A stretch of DNA of 64,000 bases from Oerskovia douganii (GTDB taxonomy: Bacteria; Actinomycetota; Actinomycetes; Actinomycetales; Cellulomonadaceae). The DNA is taken from assembly GCF_015142735.1 (NCBI RefSeq), contig NZ_JACSPN010000004.1:194585-258584 (forward strand), in the 5' to 3' direction. Made by a program: the position numbers and the translations under genes. Numbering within the stretch: position 1 is the first letter of the stretch; the number at the start of each line of letters is the position of its first letter. Positions 1 to 9,100 of this stretch are shown in pieces. The notes beneath the pieces are model-generated. The model did not search any database, was not told the DNA's origin, and saw nothing but the letters and a program-made list of their open reading frames with translations.

Positions 1-126
1 GCCCTGATCCGGGGTCTGCCCGCTGATAGTGTGCCCGTGTCGTAGAAGGCCCGGTTCTCACCGGTCGAGACTCCTCCGACCACCACACGATCCGCAGCGC
101 GCGGACACCATGCCGAAGGGGACACC

Positions 127-1335
127 GTGGCGGATCCCGCTGTTGCCGTGAAGGGCCTCTCCAAGTCCTACCGCATCGCGAAGAGCGGCTTCCGGCCGAC
201 GACCGCTGCGGAAGCAGTGATCAACCGCGTCAAGCACCCGCTCCACAAGCCGGAGTACGAGGACTTCGAGGCCCTCAAGGACGTCGACTTCGAGGTCCCG
301 TGGGGCGAGGCGCTGGGCATCATCGGGCGCAACGGGGCCGGCAAGAGCACGCTGCTCAAGCTCCTCACCCGCATCACGGCCCCCTCGACGGGCCGGATCG
401 AGCTGGGAGGGCGCGTGGGCAGCCTCCTCGAGGTCGGCACGGGGTTCCACCCCGAGCTGACCGGCCGGGAGAACGTCTACCTCAACGGCACGCTCCTGGG
501 CATGCGTCGCAAGGAGATCCAGCGCCGCTTCGACGAGATCGTGGACTTCTCGGGCGTCGAGAAGTTCCTCGAGACCCCGGTCAAGCGCTACTCGTCGGGC
601 ATGTACGTGCGCCTGGCGTTCGCGGTGGCAGCGCACCTCGAGACCGAGATCCTCGCGATCGACGAGGTCCTCGCGGTCGGCGACGCCGAGTTCCAGGCCA
701 AGTCCCTCGCCAAGATGCGCGACGTCGCACGCGACGGTCGCACGGTGCTCTACGTGAGCCACCAGGCGCAGACCGTGTCCGCGCTGTGCACCCGCGCGAT
801 CTACCTCGACCAGGGCAAGCTCACCTACGCGGGCAACGTCGAGGACGCGCTCGCCGAGTACCGCAACAGCTTCACGAGCTTCCACGTCGCCCAGCAGGAC
901 GCGTCCCGACGGGCCGGCACCGGCGAGCTCCGTTTCACCGAGGCGGCGATCGCCGAGGAGACCATGGAGCCCACCGAGGACAAGGTCATCGAGTTCGCCG
1001 TGAACGCGAACCCGGACCTGGTCGGCAGCTACTTCGTCTCGTGCCACATCAACGACATGAACGGCAACATCGTCGTGCAGTGCGACTCACGCCTCGTCGG
1101 CCTGTGGCTCGACCCGACCGTCCCGCAGCGCGGCGCGCTGACGATCAAGGACCTGTGGCTCAAGCCCGGCAAGTACACGTACGACCTGTACGTGTGCAAG
1201 ACCGGCATCCTCGACGCCTGGGAGGGCGCGGGGGCCTTCGAGATCCTGCCCAACCCGCCGTACCCCGAGGTCACGTCCGACGAGGCGCTGACGCACGGCA
1301 TGGTGCTGGCGGACTTCCAGTACGAGAGGTGGTGA
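127..1335 (+). CDS. Polysaccharide ABC exporter, ATP-binding subunit (Wzt-like)
   Basis: ATPase that would power export of a finished or lipid-linked surface glycan across the membrane together with the permease encoded 2 bases downstream. Visible motifs are Walker A GRNGAGKST (residues 67-75), a degenerate signature YSSGM (155-159) typical of polysaccharide and teichoic-acid exporters, Walker B ILAIDE (175-180) and the H-loop SH (211-212). After about residue 250 there is a further 150-residue domain of beta character, in the place where Wzt proteins carry a glycan-recognition domain. At 402 residues it matches two-domain Wzt rather than the shorter TagH/RfbE type. Start is GTG with GAAGGGG about 6 bases upstream. 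The cluster probably continues to the left of the window. Glycan specificity is unknown. Confidence 0.92.
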   Translation: MADPAVAVKGLSKSYRIAKSGFRPTTAAEAVINRVKHPLHKPEYEDFEALKDVDFEVPWGEALGIIGRNGAGKSTLLKLLTRITAPSTGRIELGGRVGSLLEVGTGFHPELTGRENVYLNGTLLGMRRKEIQRRFDEIVDFSGVEKFLETPVKRYSSGMYVRLAFAVAAHLETEILAIDEVLAVGDAEFQAKSLAKMRDVARDGRTVLYVSHQAQTVSALCTRAIYLDQGKLTYAGNVEDALAEYRNSFTSFHVAQQDASRRAGTGELRFTEAAIAEETMEPTEDKVIEFAVNANPDLVGSYFVSCHINDMNGNIVVQCDSRLVGLWLDPTVPQRGALTIKDLWLKPGKYTYDLYVCKTGILDAWEGAGAFEILPNPPYPEVTSDEALTHGMVLADFQYERW

Positions 1336-1337
1336 CG

Positions 1338-2156
1338 ATGAGCAAGACCGTGATCACCCCGCCCGGGCGGTGGGACCTGCCGTCGGTCAAGGAGCTGTGG
1401 GAGGCCCGCGAGGTCCTCGTCAGCTTCGGTCGGCGCGACGTCCTGCTGCGCTACCGGCAGACCGTGATCGGCATCGCCTGGGTCATCCTGCAGCCGCTCG
1501 CCTCGGCCGGGATCTTCGCGATCGTGTTCGGTCAGGTCGCGGACCTGCCGAGCAACGGCGTCCCGTACTTCATCTTCGCCTTCGCGGGCCAGCTCGCGTG
1601 GAACGTGTTCAGCGGCGTCGCGAGCCGTTCGTCGTCCTCGCTCGTGGCGAACCAGTCGCTCGTGTCGAAGGTCTTCTTCCCGCGCATGCTCGTGCCGCTC
1701 TCGACGATCCTCGCGGTGCTGGTCGACTACGCCGTCGCGTTCGGGCTGTTCGTGGTCCTGCTGTTCGTCTACGGGATCAACCCCGGCTGGCCCATCCTGC
1801 TCGTGCCGTTCTGGACGCTCCTGGCCGTGCTGCTCGGCGCCGCGATTGGCGTCGCGAGCTCGGCCGTCATGGTCAAGTACCGCGACGTCGGGTACGCGCT
1901 GCCCTGGGTCATCCAGATCCTCATGTACGCGACCCCCGTCGCGTACTCGCTGGAGGCCGTCCCCGCGAACCTGCTGTGGATCTTCAACATCAACCCGCTC
2001 ACGTGGCTGCTCGAGGGCTTCCGCTGGTCGCTGCTCGGGCAGGCGGCCCCCGAGGCGTGGCAGGTCGTCGCCCTGGTCGTGGTGTCGGGGCTCGCCTTCA
2101 CGGGTGGCGCACTGATCTTCCAGAAGCTCGAGCGTGGCTTCGCCGACGTGATCTGA
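1338..2156 (+). CDS. Polysaccharide ABC exporter, permease subunit (Wzm-like)
   Basis: Inner-membrane permease of the ABC-2 family, 272 residues, with about six hydrophobic spans and the usual cytoplasmic N-terminus ending in a RRDVLLRYRQT segment before the first span. It would form the channel through which the glycan leaves the cell. The ATG lies 2 bases after the stop of the ATPase gene. Its ribosome binding site (GAGAGGTGG) sits inside the end of that gene, so the pair should be translated together. The pairing with a two-domain ATPase supports Wzm over an ABC-2 drug exporter. Confidence 0.9.
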   Translation: MSKTVITPPGRWDLPSVKELWEAREVLVSFGRRDVLLRYRQTVIGIAWVILQPLASAGIFAIVFGQVADLPSNGVPYFIFAFAGQLAWNVFSGVASRSSSSLVANQSLVSKVFFPRMLVPLSTILAVLVDYAVAFGLFVVLLFVYGINPGWPILLVPFWTLLAVLLGAAIGVASSAVMVKYRDVGYALPWVIQILMYATPVAYSLEAVPANLLWIFNINPLTWLLEGFRWSLLGQAAPEAWQVVALVVVSGLAFTGGALIFQKLERGFADVI

Positions 2157-2175
2157 CCCGGTCAGGAGGGTCCCG

Positions 2176-3375
2176 ATGAAGCGGTCCGACCAGTCGCTGC
2201 CCGTCCGTGCGCACGAGCGCGGGCACGTCCACGTCATCACGCCCGGCGACCACTACTCGCCGCGCACGGGCAGCGCGGTGCCGACCGTCGTGGACGGCCT
2301 GGTCCGGGGGGCGTCGACGACGTCCGCACCGTCGTCGGTCGTCGTGGCCCGCGGCACCTACCCGGACCGTTACGGCGGCGTGAGCGTCCTCGAGTACCCG
2401 CAGGCCTCCGCGCGACGGTGGGACCGCTACCTGGACGCCGCCTCCTCGCGCGCCGGGCTGCCCCGCCACGGCGCGCGCCGCGCGTACGCCGCCACGGTCC
2501 GCGACCAGGGCGGCTGGGCGCCGTCGTACGTGCTAGCGCACAACGCCCCCCAGCTCGTCCCGCTCGTCGACGCCGCCCGCCACGTGCCCGTCCTCTACGC
2601 GCACAACCAGCTCCTGCGCACCTACGGCCACCGCGAGCTGGCCCGCACGCTCGGGCCCGTGCACCGCATCGTGTGCGTGAGCGCGTTCCTGGCCGACGAG
2701 ACCGCGACCCTGCTCCCGCCCGGGCTCCGGGACCGCGTCGTCGTGGTCCACAACGGGGTCGACGCCCCTGCCGAGCACGGCGCACGCGCACCCCGTGGGG
2801 ACACCCTGCACGTGGTCTTCGTGGGCCGCACCATCCCGGACAAGGGCGCCGACGTCGTCGTGGACGCCGTCCGCCGCCTGGCCCGGCCGGACGTGCGGCT
2901 GACCGTCGTGGGTTCCGCGGGGTTCGACGCCGCAGCCCCCCTGACACCGCACGAGAAGGCCCTCCGGCAGCGCGCCTCGGGGACCCCCGTCCCCCCGGCC
3001 TTCACCGGATTCCTCCCGCGCGGGGAGGTCCGCGAGATCCTGCGAACGGCCGACGTCGTCGTGGTCCCGTCCCGCTGGGCCGAGCCCTTCGCCCTGACCG
3101 CCCTCGAGGGGATGTCCGCGGGTGCGGCCGTCGTGGCCTCGGACGTCGGCGGCATCCCGGAGGCCGTCGGGTCGGCCGGGATCCTGGTGCCACCCGGCGA
3201 CGTGGTGGCCCTCGCGGACGCGCTGGCCGCGCTCGCCGACGACGAGTCGCTGCTCGCGCGTGCCCAGGAGGCCGGTCGGGCGCACGCCGCAGCGATGAGC
3301 TGGTCGCACGCCCGCGCCCGGCTCGACCGGGTCCTCGACGGTGCTCGGGCCCCCAGCCCCCGGGGGACGCCATGA
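2176..3375 (+). CDS. GT4 family glycosyltransferase
   Basis: A 399-residue GT-B enzyme that would add a sugar to a growing surface glycan on the cytoplasmic side. The C-terminal half shows the nucleotide-sugar-binding lobe: VVFVGRTIPDKGAD opens it, and PSRWAEPFALTALEG carries the E-x7-E pattern of retaining GT4 enzymes, followed by VVASDVGGIPE. The start ATG has a strong AGGAGGG Shine-Dalgarno 5 bases away. It follows the exporter genes by 19 bases, and its TGA overlaps the next ATG by 4 bases. Donor and acceptor cannot be read from the sequence. Confidence 0.88.
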   Translation: MKRSDQSLPVRAHERGHVHVITPGDHYSPRTGSAVPTVVDGLVRGASTTSAPSSVVVARGTYPDRYGGVSVLEYPQASARRWDRYLDAASSRAGLPRHGARRAYAATVRDQGGWAPSYVLAHNAPQLVPLVDAARHVPVLYAHNQLLRTYGHRELARTLGPVHRIVCVSAFLADETATLLPPGLRDRVVVVHNGVDAPAEHGARAPRGDTLHVVFVGRTIPDKGADVVVDAVRRLARPDVRLTVVGSAGFDAAAPLTPHEKALRQRASGTPVPPAFTGFLPRGEVREILRTADVVVVPSRWAEPFALTALEGMSAGAAVVASDVGGIPEAVGSAGILVPPGDVVALADALAALADDESLLARAQEAGRAHAAAMSWSHARARLDRVLDGARAPSPRGTP

Positions 3376-4568
3376 CCTCCACGGGCACCACGACGGCGAC
3401 GGGTCCGCTCGCCCCCACGGGAGCCGTGCGCGCCCGCACCGTGCGGCTGGGCGACGTGTCCGACGCCGAGGCCGAGCGCTGGGCCGACCTGGTGGACCGT
3501 GCGCTCGAGCCCAACCCGTTCCTGTCCCCCGCGTACCTGCTCACGGCGTCCCGGTGGCTCGCCCGCACCGCCGGGATCGTGCTCGTCGTCGTCGAGCGCG
3601 ACGACCGCATGATCGCCCTCCTGCCGCTCAGCCGCGGCGGGCGGTTCCACGGCACGCCCCTGCGGTGCGCGACGACCGCGGGCGCCTTCCTCAAGGACGA
3701 CTCACCACTGTGCGCGCCTCTCGTGGACGCCGAGCACGCGGCGACCGCGCTCGACCACCTGCTCCGCTTCCTCGCCGACCGACGCAACGGCTTCCCGCCC
3801 CTCGTCGAGCTCACGCTGCTGCCCGGTGACGGCCCCCTGCACGACGCCCTGCACGACGCCTGCCGCCGCGCACGGGTCACGCTGCTCGAACGCTCCCGCT
3901 TCGAGCGCGCCGTGCTCGACCGGTCCAGCGCCGCACCCCCTCCGAGAGAGGCGCTGAGCCCCTCCAAGCGCAAGCAGGTCGAGCGCCTGACCCGCCGCCT
4001 CGAGGAGGCCACCGGGGCGACCCTCCGGTGGGAGGACCGGGGCGAGGACCCGCAGGCCTTCCAGGACTTCGTCGCGCTCGAGGCCGCGGGCTGGAAGGGG
4101 GACGCCGGCCGGGACGGGGGCGCGCTCCAGGTGACGCCCGGCGCCGTCGAGTGGTTCACCGACGTGACCGACGGCCTGCGCGCCCGCAGGAGCCTCCACC
4201 TGCTCACGCTCGTCGCGGGGGACGACGTCGTCTACATGTCGTTGCAGTTCGCCGCCGCAGGATCCCTGTTCTCCCTGATGGACACCTACGACGAACGGTT
4301 CGCGAGGTTCAGCCCCGGCGTGATCGGGCGCGTGATGGAGCAGGAGCACGTCCTGGAGCGCACGACCGCCGACCGGTTCGACCCCTGCATGCACCCCAAG
4401 AACGCCGGTCCCACGGCCCTCTACCGCGACCGCCGACCCCTCGTCGGGGTCGTGCTCGCGACGCGCGGCGTCCTCCCGCGGCTCCTCCTGCGCTCCGTGC
4501 CGGCCCTGCGGGGCCTGCGCACCCGCGTCGCGCGCACGCCGCGCGAGATCGTCGAGGACGCGACATGA
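3372..4568 (+). CDS. CelD/BcsL-type GNAT acyltransferase
   Basis: A 398-residue cytoplasmic protein resembling the acyl-CoA N-acyltransferases annotated as CelD/BcsL or BioF2-like (PF13480). These are often found in polysaccharide clusters and are presumed to acylate amino sugars or glycan intermediates. The most telling block is around residues 235-330: ALEAAGWKGDAG, then YMSLQFAAAGSLFSLMDTYDE and RFDPCMHPKN, the usual order of the second GNAT half. It overlaps the preceding glycosyltransferase by ATGA, so it belongs to that operon. A related protein is encoded at 4912-6156, sharing LETWKAD and DSCMHPS type blocks. FemAB-like aminoacyl transfer is an alternative, because the folds are the same. 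Confidence 0.8.
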   Translation: MTSTGTTTATGPLAPTGAVRARTVRLGDVSDAEAERWADLVDRALEPNPFLSPAYLLTASRWLARTAGIVLVVVERDDRMIALLPLSRGGRFHGTPLRCATTAGAFLKDDSPLCAPLVDAEHAATALDHLLRFLADRRNGFPPLVELTLLPGDGPLHDALHDACRRARVTLLERSRFERAVLDRSSAAPPPREALSPSKRKQVERLTRRLEEATGATLRWEDRGEDPQAFQDFVALEAAGWKGDAGRDGGALQVTPGAVEWFTDVTDGLRARRSLHLLTLVAGDDVVYMSLQFAAAGSLFSLMDTYDERFARFSPGVIGRVMEQEHVLERTTADRFDPCMHPKNAGPTALYRDRRPLVGVVLATRGVLPRLLLRSVPALRGLRTRVARTPREIVEDAT

Positions 4569-4786
4569 TCGGGACGACACCCGGCGGAGGGCCCTCGATG
4601 GCTTGGAACGACCGCGGCATCCTCGCCGCGACACTCGGTCACACGCGCAGGTCGTGGACCGACGCACCCTCGGACCCCGCCCCTGCCGCTCCCGTCTACC
4701 TCCGGCGCACGACCTACCGTGGCCCCGCGCTCGGCCTCGAGCACCCCGGTGAGGGTCCGCCGTCGAACCTCCCGACGGCTCGCTGA
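4565..4786 (+). CDS. Possible small protein (73 aa), uncertain
   Basis: An ATG overlapping the stop of the upstream acyltransferase gene (ATGA) opens a 73-codon frame ending at 4786. The product is proline- and arginine-rich, has no hydrophobic segment, and matches no family I recognise. In favour is the translational-coupling geometry seen elsewhere in this operon. Against it, the composition is what random GC-rich DNA gives. It is listed mainly because it would otherwise sit in a 343-base gene-free gap. Confidence 0.2.
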   Translation: MIGTTPGGGPSMAWNDRGILAATLGHTRRSWTDAPSDPAPAAPVYLRRTTYRGPALGLEHPGEGPPSNLPTAR

Positions 4787-4911
4787 CCTCCTCCCTGCCC
4801 TGACGGGTCGATCGAGGACCTCCTCTCGCCCCGCCGCTCCACCGTGCAGCCCGCAAGGGCTCGCTCCGCCGTGCGGCACCGTCGTGCCGCTCCGCCCCCG
4901 AACGGGAACCC
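4787..4911 (+). other. Intergenic leader with a hairpin before the second acyltransferase gene
   Basis: If the small frame at 4565-4786 is not real, 4569-4911 is a 343-base gap. Near its end GCGGCAC-CGTC-GTGCCGC forms a perfect 7-bp hairpin (4873-4890), 21 bases before the ATG at 4912. It lies too close to the start to be an ordinary terminator of the upstream operon, so it may attenuate or restrict translation of the next gene. No clear promoter hexamers were seen. Confidence 0.35.
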
Positions 4912-6156
4912 ATGACCTCGCACACCACCTCGCACGCCACCCCTCGCCTGTCGGTCCGTCTCGCCGCGGTCTCGACCCTCGGGCCGGACGACGTCTCCCG
5001 CTGGCGGGACCTCGCCGAGCACGCCGCCGAGCCCAACGTCTTCTACGGCCCGGACTTCCTGGTCCCGACCGCCGCACACTTCGACCGGGACCGCACCCTG
5101 CGCCTGGTGATCGTCGAGTCGGACGGCACCTGGCTCGCGCTCATGCCCTACGAGCTCGTCGCGGCGAACCGGCGCTGGCCGCACCGGCACGCGTCGAACG
5201 ACGGGCCGATCCTCAACCAGTTCACCTCGCTCGGCGTCCCGCTGCTGCGCCAGGACGACCCACGGCGGGCCGCGAGGGGGCTCGTGCGGGCGTTCCGTCG
5301 GTTCTCGCGCGAGCTCGGCGGCAGCATCGAGATGGCGTTCGTCTCCGGGGACGGCCCCGGGGGCGCCGCGCTCCAGCAGGCGTTCGCGGACGACGGGTCG
5401 ACTCTCCACGTCTGGGGTGGCGACGCCCGCGCCGCCGTCCGCTTCGCCGAGGTCGAGGACCCGGGCGCCTTGGGGTACCTCCCGCGGTCCCGCGCCAAGG
5501 CCGTGCGCCGCAGGGCCCGTCGGCTCACCGAGGCGATCGGCGTCCCGGCCGAGCTCGACTCCCTGACGCTCGACGTCGTCGACGACCCGGCGGAGTTCCT
5601 CCGGTTCGAGCTCGAGACGTGGAAGGCCGACCCCGCCCGCGACGGGGTCGGCTTCTCTCGCCTGCGCGAGGGGCCCGAGTGGTTCACGGACGTCTTCCAG
5701 GCCCACGCCGCCGCGGGCCGCGCGACGCTCCTCGCCCTGCGGCCCGCGGGCGAGACGCTCTACATGGCGGCCTTCCTGCGGTCCGGTCGCACCCTCTTCG
5801 CCTGGTACGACGAGTACGCCGAGGCGTGGGCGCAGCACGCCCCCGGGGTCCTGGGGCGGCTGCTGACCGTCAAGCAGCTCGCGGCCGAGGGCGGTGCCGA
5901 CCTGCTGGACTCCTGCATGCACCCGTCCCTCTACCCCGACCAGAACGAGCTCTACCCGTCGCGGCTGCGGACGGTGTCCTTCACCGCGGCGCTGGGTCGT
6001 TGGCCGGGGCAGCTCCTGCTCCGGGAGATCGTGGCGCTCGGGCACGGTCGCCGGGCGCTCACGGGCCGTGTCCGCGAGGCGCGTGCGGACCGGCGGGCCC
6101 GGGCCGAGCGCCCCGGCGGGAGAGGGGTCAGGCAGGGGGCGGTGTCTGGGTCCTGA
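4912..6156 (+). CDS. CelD/BcsL-type GNAT acyltransferase
   Basis: A 414-residue protein of the same family as the one at 3372-4568. It shows the FELETWKADPARDGVGFSR block around residue 230, TLYMAAFLRSGRTLFAWYDEY, and DSCMHPSLYPDQNELYPSR near residue 340. The two enzymes probably act on the same surface glycan, perhaps on different amino sugars. The start ATG has only a weak upstream GGGAA. The 3' end runs 29 bases into the convergent LamG-protein gene, so the two transcripts overlap at their ends. The last 30 residues are arginine-rich and of low complexity. Confidence 0.8.
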   Translation: MTSHTTSHATPRLSVRLAAVSTLGPDDVSRWRDLAEHAAEPNVFYGPDFLVPTAAHFDRDRTLRLVIVESDGTWLALMPYELVAANRRWPHRHASNDGPILNQFTSLGVPLLRQDDPRRAARGLVRAFRRFSRELGGSIEMAFVSGDGPGGAALQQAFADDGSTLHVWGGDARAAVRFAEVEDPGALGYLPRSRAKAVRRRARRLTEAIGVPAELDSLTLDVVDDPAEFLRFELETWKADPARDGVGFSRLREGPEWFTDVFQAHAAAGRATLLALRPAGETLYMAAFLRSGRTLFAWYDEYAEAWAQHAPGVLGRLLTVKQLAAEGGADLLDSCMHPSLYPDQNELYPSRLRTVSFTAALGRWPGQLLLREIVALGHGRRALTGRVREARADRRARAERPGGRGVRQGAVSGS

Positions 6157-9100
6157 GGGCCGCGACCTCGCCCGCGCCGAGCGCCCGGTCGTAGAGGCGC
6201 ACGCCGTCGACGGCCCCCTTGAGCGGGAGCGTGCCGCCGGGCTGCCCGCCGAGGATCAGCGGGAGCGTGTTGACGCCGACCGCTGCGGGCCCGGCGACGT
6301 TTCCCTGCTCGACGCCGTCGACGTACAGGCGCATCCGCTGCCCGTCGAAGGTGCCCACGAGGTGCACCCAGGTGGCGCCGTCCGAGGGGTACGTCGACGT
6401 CGCGTTGACCCGGTAGGTGTCTCCCGACGTCGCCTGGTTGAGGCGCAGGAACGCCTTGCCGGCGCTCGACAGCCCCAGCTCGAACCCGTCGGTCGCGCTC
6501 GGCGCGGCCTTCTTGACGACGTACTGGGTCGCGACCTGCTCGGGCCGGACCCAGGCGGCGACCGTCAGCGCGGTCGAGACGTCGAGGACGTCCGCGTCGG
6601 GGACCTGGACCTTGCCGGTGGCCCCGTCGAACCGCACGGCGGACCGTCCGCCCGAGGTGACCCACGTGGCCCCGCCCGAGAGCGCGCCGCCGTTTCCCCA
6701 GCCCGACGAGTCGGCCGCGGCGAGACCGGTGCCCTCGTCGAGGTCCCACGCCCCCCGGATCCCTCCCGCGGGGGCGACCTGGACGGTCGCCGTCGCGACG
6801 TTCGACCAGAGCCCGTTCGCGCCCACCCGGTACGTGAAGGTCGTGGTCCCGACGAAGCCCGCGGCGGGCGTGTACGTGAACGCGCCCGTGGCCGCGTTCG
6901 TCACCGCGACCGAGCCCGACGACGGAGCGGCGACCACCTCGAACGTCAGCGCACCGCCGCTCGGCGAGCTGCCCACGAGGGTGCCCGAGACGGCCGTGCC
7001 GCTCACGGTCGAGGCCGCCACGTCCTGGGCGACGGGCGCCTGCGCCGGCGGCTGGACGGCCTGGCGGAGCGCCGCGACCTCCGCCCCGGACAGTGCCCGG
7101 TCGTACAGCCTGGCCTGGTCGACCGCTCCCTGGAAGGGGTACAGACCGTCGGGCTGGGCGCCGATCGTCAGCGGGAGCGCGTTGACCCCAACCGACGCCG
7201 GACCCGCGACGTTCCCCTGCTCGACCCCGTCCACGTAGACCCGCAACCGCTGCCCGTCGTACGTCCCCGCCAGGTGCACCCACGTGCTCCCGTTCGTCGG
7301 CAGCACCGACGTCGCGTTCACCCGGAACGTGTCACCCGAGGTCTTCTGGTTGACCCGCAGGAACGGCCTGCCCGCGCTCGAGATCCCCAGCTCGTAGCCG
7401 TCCGCAGACCCCGACACCGCCTTCTTCACGACGTACTGCGTCGCCGACCGCTCCGGACGCACCCACGCCGAGACCGTCAGCGCCGACGACACGTCCAACC
7501 CGTCCGCATCCGGCACCGACACCTTCCCAGCGGTACCGTCGAGGCGCACCGCCCTGCCGTCGATCCCGCTCACCCAGGTGGTGCCGCCCGACAGCGTCCC
7601 GGTCTGGCCCCAGCCCGACGCGTCGGCCGTCGTGGTCCCGGTCCCCTCGTCGAGGCCCCACAGGCCTCGGATCCCCGCGATCGAGGTCACGCGCACGGTC
7701 TGCGTCGCGACGTTCGACCACGTCGCCCCCGCCTTGACCCGGAACGTGAAGGTCGTGGTCCCGACGAAGCCCGCGGCGGGCGTGTACGTGAACGCGCCCG
7801 TGGCCGCGTTCGTCACCGCCACCGAGCCCGACGACGGAGCCGCGACCACCTCGAACGTCAGCGCACCGCCGCTCGGCGAGCTGCCCGCGAGCCTGCCCGT
7901 GACCGCGGTACCGGTCGTGGTGGTCGCGGCCCCGTCGGTCGCGACCGGGGTCGTGGGCACGGGGCCGCCGCCCTGGACGAGCTCGGCGACCTGGGTGGCG
8001 GTGAGCGCCCGGTCGAAGAGTCGCACCGAGTCGACCGCTCCCTGGAAGGGGTACAGACCGTCGGGCTGGGCGCCGATCGTCAGCGGGAGCGTGTTGACCC
8101 CGACCGACGCCGGACCCGCGACGTTCCCCTGCTCGACCCCGTCCACGTAGACCCGCAACCGCTGCCCGTCATAGGTCCCCGCCAGGTGCACCCACGTGCT
8201 CCCGTTCGTCGGCAGCACCGACGTCGCGTTCACCCGGAACGTGTCACCCGAGGTCTTCTGGTTGACCCGCAGGAACGGCCTGCCCGCGCTCGAGATCCCC
8301 AGCTCGTAGCCGTCCGCAGACCCCGACACCGCCTTCTTCACGACGTACTGCGTCGCCGACCGCTCGGGGCGCACCCACGCCGAGACCGTCAACGCCGACG
8401 ACACGTCCAACCCGTCCGCATCCGGCACCGAGACCTTCCCAGCGGTACCGTCGAGGCGCACCGCCCTGCCCACCTTGCCCGTGACCCAGCTCGTGCCCCC
8501 GGTCAGCGTGCCCTGGAAACCCCAGCCGGAGGAGTCCGCCGCGACCACGCCCGAGCTCTCGTCGAGCTCCCAGGTGCCCCGGGCTCCGGCCACCGCCGTG
8601 ACCCGCACGCTCTGCGTCGCAACGTTCGACCACGTCGCCCCCGCCTTGACCCGGAACGTGAACGAGGTCGCCCCCACGAAGCCCGCAGCGGGCGTGTACG
8701 TGAACGCGCCCGTGGCCGCGTTCGTCACCGCCACCGAGCCCGACGACGGAGCCGCGACCACCTCGAACGTCAACGCACCCCCCACCGGGGACGCCCCCTG
8801 GAGAGTCCCGGTCACGGGGACACCGACCGACGTCGCCGTGAGCCCCGCCGTCGCGACCGGTCCCCGCGGGTCCACCCAGGCCAGCCGGGCCGTGCCGGCG
8901 GTCGAGCTCGAGGCCGCCATCACGAGCGTCGTCCCCGGCACGTTCTGCTTGGCGCCCGTGACGTTGTTGTACGTCCCGTCGAGCACGGTCGTGGCGCTCT
9001 GCGAGAAGCCGATCGACGCGAGCGGCGTGACCTTCTCGATGATGTCGTCGAGGACCTCACTGCGTGTGTAGACGACGCGCAGGAGCCCCGTGACCTCGTC

